Shown: positions 13,110 to 16,551 of the stretch, piece by piece
Layout: every line of letters begins with the position of its first letter
How positions within the stretch are numbered: the first letter of the stretch is position 1
Assembly: GCA_030605705.1 (NCBI GenBank)
Contig: JAUWHU010000219.1
Coordinates: forward strand, 1-16,551
Source: Thermoflexia bacterium
GTDB taxonomy: Bacteria; Chloroflexota; Anaerolineae; B4-G1; SLSP01
DNA: 16,551 nt
Reading direction: 5' to 3'
Notes under the pieces: model-generated
The model's input: only the letters and a program-made list of their open reading frames with translations
What the model was told of the DNA's origin: nothing
The model's database searches: none
Translations under genes and position numbers: made by a program

Positions 13110-14990
13110 TCAGCGTTTCAGCGACTCAGCGGCTACTCCAAACGCGGGGTCGCACTCCGGCACGAGGGCCCGTATCAGCCGGGTAATCTCGGTCTCATCT
13201 CCCTGACGCGCGGCGACCAGCAAGGAGTCTACTCTTTGCTCCACGGGCAAACAGTCTTCTTGCTCATTTTGCGAGATGAAGATTTTCTCATGCACTGTGC
13301 GATGGTATGTTTCTTCTTCGAGGAAGAGCTCCTCGAAGAGTTTCTCACCTGGTCGCAGACCCGTGAAGACAATCTCGATATCGTCCCCTTCCCTCAGCCT
13401 TGCCAGACGGAGCATGTCACGAGCCAGGTCAACGATCTTCACCGGTTCGCCCATATCCAACACGAATATCTCACCGCCCTGCCCCAACGTGGACGCCTGG
13501 AGAACCAGCTGCACGGCCTCGGAGATCGTCATGAAGTAGCGTTTGACCTCTGGATGCGTCACCGTGATGGGGCCGCCACGGGCAATTTGCTCCTGGAAGA
13601 AAGGCACCACGCTCCCCCGGCTGCCCAGCACGTTCCCGAACCGCACTGCGACGAAGTGCCGCTCGCAACGTCGCGCCGCCTCCACTACCAAACGTTCCGC
13701 GACCCGTTTCGTCGCCCCCATCATGCTGGTGGGATGCACCGCCTTGTCGGTGGAGATCATCACGAAGTGGGAGATGCCGTTCTCCTCGGCCAGGCGCAGC
13801 AGGTTCCACGTGCCCAACACGTTGTTAGTGACCGCCTCCTCGGGATTGGCCTCCATGAGCGGAACGTGCTTGTGCGCCGCCGCGTGGAAGATCATCTCCG
13901 GGCAGAACCGGGCGAAGACCTGCCGCAGTCGCGCTACGTCGCGGATGTCGGCGATGACGGGAGAGAGCGTCAGGTCGGGAAAGGTCCGGTGTAGCTCATT
14001 GTGGCTGTTAAAGATGGAGTTCTCGCCATGCCCCAGCAGAATCAGGGATGCGGGCCGGCTCGCTGCGATCTGGCGACAGAGCTCCGAGCCGATGGAGCCG
14101 CCCGCGCCTGTGACCAACACCCGTTTGCCCCTCAGTGCCGTCTGCACCTGGGTGGTATCCGTCTTCACCGGATCACGTGCCAGCAAGTCTTCTAATCGCA
14201 CCGGACGCAGCCGTTGAATTTCCACCCGGCCGGAGAGCAGGTCATACATTCCCGGAAGGATCTGCGTTTCCACGCCGGCCTCCCGACACACCTCCACGAC
14301 CCGGCGCAGCTGTTGCGCCGGAGCGCTGGGGATAGCGATCAGCACTTGCTGGATGTGATGCTCCTTGGTCAGTGCCGGAATCTCCGCAACCGTCCCCAAC
14401 ACCTTGCACTGCCCGATGTACTGGCCCTTCTTGCCGGGATCATCATCCACGAATCCCAGGGGCCGCAAGCCCAACTGCGGATTCCGCCAGATCTCCCGCA
14501 GGATCAAATTGCCGGCCTCCCCGGCCCCCACGATCAATACGCGCCGGAGCGTTCCCTGGGCCGTGCCTTTTTTCTGCCTCAAGACGCCATACGACCAGCG
14601 CAGGCCAAAACGCGGGCCGGCCACGACCACCAGCGTGAAAAATAAGTCCAGAAAAGGGATGGAGCGGGGCAACGGCGGCAAGGCCGTCCAATGGATCAAG
14701 AGAAATATGACGGCGACGAGCGCGAGCTCCCCCAGCAGGGCGTCTTTCAATAGCAGGACTGCTTCTGGCAGACTCGCGAAGATCCAATAGCGAGCGTAAA
14801 GCCCGGTCGCCAGGAAGAGCGCCAACTTCAGCGAGACGGCGATGCCGGCGCAGACCACTGCCAGCAGCACATACTCTTCCAGGCGCGCGCTTCCCAATCG
14901 CACAACGAAGGCCAGGAAGACGACCGCAGGTATTGTCAATAAGTCCCAGACGAAAAAATAGCGGTTGCGAAAGTTCAGGATATGGTTCAT
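13110..14990 (-). CDS. Membrane-bound nucleoside-diphosphate-sugar 4,6-dehydratase (WbpM/CapD/PglF type)
   Basis: This 626-residue protein has the long architecture of WbpM/CapD/PglF enzymes, which typically dehydrate UDP-GlcNAc for surface glycan or O-antigen sugars. The first ~135 residues hold about four membrane helices. A CoA-binding-like Rossmann domain follows (GAGEAG, 155-160). The catalytic SDR domain starts near 288, with TGAGGSIGSEL (294-304) for NAD and AAAHKHVPLME (370-380). Catalytic residues are in STDK (413-416) and MGATK (424-428), with Met replacing the usual SDR Tyr as normal for this group. Length is standard. The ATG at 14990 has GGGGAACAG in front. Upstream on the same strand are an aminotransferase remnant and a sugar-transferase remnant, the usual partners of this enzyme, but TA genes and repeats now separate them. 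Confidence 0.93.
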   Translation of the reverse strand: MNHILNFRNRYFFVWDLLTIPAVVFLAFVVRLGSARLEEYVLLAVVCAGIAVSLKLALFLATGLYARYWIFASLPEAVLLLKDALLGELALVAVIFLLIHWTALPPLPRSIPFLDLFFTLVVVAGPRFGLRWSYGVLRQKKGTAQGTLRRVLIVGAGEAGNLILREIWRNPQLGLRPLGFVDDDPGKKGQYIGQCKVLGTVAEIPALTKEHHIQQVLIAIPSAPAQQLRRVVEVCREAGVETQILPGMYDLLSGRVEIQRLRPVRLEDLLARDPVKTDTTQVQTALRGKRVLVTGAGGSIGSELCRQIAASRPASLILLGHGENSIFNSHNELHRTFPDLTLSPVIADIRDVARLRQVFARFCPEMIFHAAAHKHVPLMEANPEEAVTNNVLGTWNLLRLAEENGISHFVMISTDKAVHPTSMMGATKRVAERLVVEAARRCERHFVAVRFGNVLGSRGSVVPFFQEQIARGGPITVTHPEVKRYFMTISEAVQLVLQASTLGQGGEIFVLDMGEPVKIVDLARDMLRLARLREGDDIEIVFTGLRPGEKLFEELFLEEETYHRTVHEKIFISQNEQEDCLPVEQRVDSLLVAARQGDETEITRLIRALVPECDPAFGVAAESLKR

Positions 14991-15075
14991 CTGTTCCCCA
15001 TTTCAGTAAAGTGCGGATTGCAGCAGCTCAAGATCGGACGCAGATTTCCGCAGATAAAAACAGAACCAAAAAGAT

Positions 15076-15189
15076 AACCACGGATTTGTGGGCACTGCCT
15101 GCCCACACTGCGCACAGATTGCACTGATTTTTGATTTTTTCGCGTTAATTCGCGCCACCTGTCCTGAGTCTCCAAAGGATTCGCGGTTG
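15076..15189. repeat. Fold-back repeat, AACCACGGATT family, copy 2
   Basis: The left end AACCACGGATT (15076-15086) is matched by an imperfect inverse near 15179-15189 (ATTCGCGGTT). Inside the left arm is the perfect hairpin TGTGGGCA-CTGCC-TGCCCACA (15087-15107), shared with copy 1 at 7091-7192. The 18-mer GCACTGCCTGCCCACACT is identical in both copies. Confidence 0.6.
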
Positions 15190-15224
15190 ATTTTGGCTCG
15201 ACCATGCGAAATCCTAAAGAGCCA

Positions 15225-15367
15225 GCTAGTTACCTGACACTTTTAATTTTGGACGCAGATTGGCGCAGAAAAACGCAGATTTTTTAGTTTTTCCCTGGGA
15301 AAGCCTTTTTTATCAGCGTCCATCCGCGTTCATCTGCGTCCCATTTTGGAAACTGTCAGGTAGCTAG
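15225..15367. mobile_element. MITE-like element with inverted ends and 8-bp target duplication
   Basis: The left end (CTAGTTACCTGACA, 15226-15239) and right end (TGTCAGGTAGCTAG, 15354-15367) are inverted copies with one mismatch. The similarity continues inward to the GGACGCAGAT segments at 15251 and 15332, about 37 bp per arm. The same 8 bases, AAGAGCCA, stand immediately outside both ends (15217-15224 and 15368-15375), as expected for a target-site duplication. There is no coding capacity, so any transposase would act in trans. The right duplication ends 6 bp from the HEPN stop codon. Confidence 0.8.
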
Positions 15368-15381
15368 AAGAGCCATACAAA

Positions 15382-15816
15382 TTAGCCATCATGTTGGTCC
15401 GGCGTGGACCTATCGGTAAACCAGGATGCGACTTGAGCAATTACCGCTTCTGCCAAAGTCAAGGCCGTGTTAGCTGCTCCCTGATTGTAAACTCGTGCTG
15501 GTATATCATCTGGAAGCCCGTTGGGGTAGCGAGTTGGAATGTAATAGCTGTCGAGTAATGCCCAGTCAGTCAAGTTATGTTGAAATTCGACATCATATTC
15601 AGCTGCGTTCTGGCAAAGTCGCCGCACCGAGTGACCAATGACCATTTCTTCCCCCTGCGCGTAGAGAAACGCCTTTAACGACTTTTCGGCTGCCTGCTGG
15701 GCCAGAAAACAAACTAAATAGTAAGCGCCTTCTGCATTAAGGTGCTCTGCCCATCCCAAGTCGATTTGTGCCTGTTCTAGCCAGCGTCTTCCTTCGATGT
15801 CAGGTCCCTTTCTCAT
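15382..15816 (-). CDS. HEPN-domain protein, partner of the MNT nucleotidyltransferase
   Basis: This 144-residue protein matches the HEPN family, small alpha-helical proteins paired with minimal nucleotidyltransferases in toxin-antitoxin-like modules. Seen are a first helix EQAQIDLGWAEHL, the FLAQQAAEKSLKAFLYAQGEE core, GHSVRRLC, and the subfamily motif DSYYIPTRYPNGLP. The RX4HXY nuclease motif of the best-studied HepT toxins is not visible, so ribonuclease activity is not assured. The start at 15816 overlaps the MNT gene by 17 bases and has AAAGGTG before it; the longer frame to 15945 would lie within the MNT gene. Base composition is more AT-rich than the housekeeping genes, consistent with acquisition. 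Confidence 0.82.
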   Translation of the reverse strand: MRKGPDIEGRRWLEQAQIDLGWAEHLNAEGAYYLVCFLAQQAAEKSLKAFLYAQGEEMVIGHSVRRLCQNAAEYDVEFQHNLTDWALLDSYYIPTRYPNGLPDDIPARVYNQGAANTALTLAEAVIAQVASWFTDRSTPDQHDG

Positions 15817-16150
15817 AAAGCACCTTTCCTGTTTTAAGTACATGGCGCAAAAACGGTCTGTCCCGCAGCTGTTCCAGCTCACGAGGTGTATATACCAACA
15901 AATCCAAAGCCACACCGGCGCGCAAACGACGGGCAAGCTCCGCATTCCGTGTCACAAAATCCAGCTGTGAATGCATTACTACTAGCAAATCCAGATCGGT
16001 GAACAAATCACGTCGCCCCGCCGCATACGAGCCGAACAAAATGATTTTTTGCACCATCGGCAAATTGCTCAATTGCTGCACCAAGTCATCCAAATCATGC
16101 TCCAATGCCTTTACGTAACGTTCTCGCTCAACGGATGATGTCAGGGTCAT
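15800..16150 (-). CDS. MNT-type minimal nucleotidyltransferase (antitoxin-like)
   Basis: This 116-residue protein is a minimal nucleotidyltransferase of the DNA polymerase beta superfamily. The signature GSYAAGRRDLFTDLDLLVV (40-58) supplies D52 and D54, and ALDLLVYT supplies the third carboxylate, D83, so the active site looks intact. In known pairs the MNT protein neutralises HEPN, in one case by adding AMP to it. A strong GGAGGAAA site precedes the ATG at 16150. The HEPN gene overlaps its end. An operon of the two is therefore well supported; the toxin-antitoxin role is inferred from the family. Confidence 0.85.
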   Translation of the reverse strand: MTLTSSVERERYVKALEHDLDDLVQQLSNLPMVQKIILFGSYAAGRRDLFTDLDLLVVMHSQLDFVTRNAELARRLRAGVALDLLVYTPRELEQLRDRPFLRHVLKTGKVLYEKGT

Positions 16151-16212
16151 GGCATTTCCTCCAGTTCAGCTAGTTTAGCGGCCCAGCGGTTCGGCATCCC
16201 AGCTCTTTTATA

Positions 16213-16282
16213 GAACGCAGATAAAACCCCAAAAAGTTATCTTTATCCTGCAAATCTGTTTTTATCAGGTAAATCTGCGTCC
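16213..16282. repeat. Fold-back repeat of the CGCAGAT family
   Basis: GAACGCAGAT (16213-16222) and AATCTGCGTCC (16272-16282) form the ends of a ~70-bp fold-back, with AT-rich DNA between. A further direct copy of AATCTGCGTCC lies at 16371-16381. The same half-site occurs in the MITE at 15251-15261 and at 15036-15046. Confidence 0.55.
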
Positions 16283-16284
16283 CA

Positions 16285-16362
16285 TCTGTCCTTGAGCGTC
16301 TCACAGACGTACTCCACCTGCTCCGCGCTCAGGTTGTTGTGGAAGGGCAGCGCTAGCGTGTA
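16285..16362 (-). pseudogene. Remnant of a DegT/DnrJ/EryC1-type sugar aminotransferase (C-terminal end)
   Basis: About 26 residues read as the C-terminal end of a DegT/DnrJ/EryC1/StrS aminotransferase, with ALPFHNNLSAEQVEYV followed by CETLKDR. These PLP enzymes aminate keto-sugars for polysaccharide synthesis. No PLP-binding domain or other part is present. The fragment is enclosed by AATCTGCGTCC copies at 16272-16282 and 16371-16381, so repeat-mediated deletion may have removed the rest. A 63-residue frame (16243-16434) runs through it, but its outer parts are repeat or other-frame sequence. Confidence 0.6.
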
Positions 16363-16391
16363 CCTACGTGAATCTGCGTCCCCAAATTGGG

Positions 16392-16551
16392 TCATCGTAC
16401 CAAAGCCAGAATAGTTTGCGCGATGATGCCCCAATCACGCCACACTGATCTGTGCTCCAGATACTCCAACTCAATAGATTCCAGAGGTCAGACAGGGGTA
16501 GTATAGATGTCGAACTCGGCGACGCGACGCCAATCGCTGTCGAGCGTGGCT
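16392..16551 (-). pseudogene. C-terminal part of a bacterial sugar transferase, broken by an in-frame TGA
   Basis: Reading from the window edge, one frame gives ...WRRVAEFDIYTTPV, then TGA (16490-16488), then PLESIELEYLEHRSVWRDWG and IIAQTILALVR before a stop at 16394-16392. The second half fits the end of bacterial sugar transferases, which move a sugar phosphate to undecaprenyl phosphate (pattern K-L-Y-hydrophobic-RS-W-D---TL). The first half continues it in frame, so the TGA looks like a nonsense mutation in one gene. The N-terminus lies outside the window. It could also be a sequencing error. The family call rests on about 30 residues. Confidence 0.5.

Larger units (their letters stand above)
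14991..15381. other. 391-bp non-coding interval built of repeats
   Basis: Between the HEPN gene and the dehydratase gene there is no credible coding region. It holds a GGACGCAGATT half-site (15036-15046), a fold-back repeat (15076-15189) and a MITE-like element with flanking duplications (15217-15375). Almost all of it is repeat DNA. Confidence 0.75.

Noticed and set aside
13092..13994. 300-residue open frame on the + strand opposite the dehydratase
   Set aside because: Antisense shadow of an intact WbpM-type gene; composition rich in His, Arg and Gln as expected of a shadow frame.
16243..16434. 63-residue frame as an intact gene
   Set aside because: Only the middle (16285-16362) resembles a protein family; the ends are CGCAGAT repeat and out-of-frame sugar-transferase sequence.
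16488..16490. TGA as a selenocysteine codon in the sugar transferase
   Set aside because: This family has no selenoproteins that I know of and no SECIS-like hairpin is apparent just downstream; a nonsense mutation or read error is simpler.

Overview
The window looks like chromosomal DNA of a GC-rich bacterium, most likely a member of the Chloroflexota (Anaerolineae or Caldilineae-like). That placement is an inference from four things: the style of the 1449-residue RNA polymerase beta' subunit, the secreted bactofilin-like protein, the SWIM protein, and intergenic DNA crowded with fold-back and heptamer repeats. No marker here fixes the species.

Layout. A SWIM zinc-finger gene (72-974, + strand) converges on a long run of minus-strand genes. 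Read in the direction of transcription (high to low coordinates) these are: a partial, broken sugar transferase (16551-16392) and a DegT-type aminotransferase remnant (16362-16285); an MNT nucleotidyltransferase/HEPN pair (16150-15382); a 143-bp MITE-like element with an 8-bp target duplication (15225-15367); a membrane-bound nucleoside-diphosphate-sugar 4,6-dehydratase of the WbpM/CapD type (14990-13110); a VapBC toxin-antitoxin pair (12964-12307); a 0.66-kb non-coding region; rpoC (11630-7281); an ECF sigma/anti-sigma pair (6956-5867); a short-chain dehydrogenase and a secreted bactofilin-like membrane protein (5803-3718); and a TrkH/TrkA potassium uptake pair (3506-1258).

Functional groups. 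The sigma and anti-sigma genes overlap by 8 bases. The dehydrogenase and bactofilin-like genes follow on the same strand and may share their transcript. TrkH is the channel subunit and TrkA its cytoplasmic regulator; both ribosome-binding sites touch inverted repeats. The dehydratase, aminotransferase remnant and sugar-transferase remnant look like what is left of a surface-polysaccharide locus.

Non-coding highlights. (1) At 11964-12118 on the + strand there is a compact structured RNA with four hairpins, a three-way junction and a possible pseudoknot. Its size and architecture resemble HEARO/omega RNAs, the guide RNAs of IscB, but no IscB gene is present. (2) rpoC has its own strong sigma70 promoter and a ~127-nt leader. 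The leader holds a terminator-like hairpin whose loop is perfectly complementary to the bases just after the U-run. (3) Heptamer tandem repeats of at least four different sequences, all with exact 7-bp period, occupy intergenic spaces. (4) At least three families of fold-back repeats occur. No rpoB lies upstream of rpoC within the window. No tRNA, rRNA or CRISPR array was seen.
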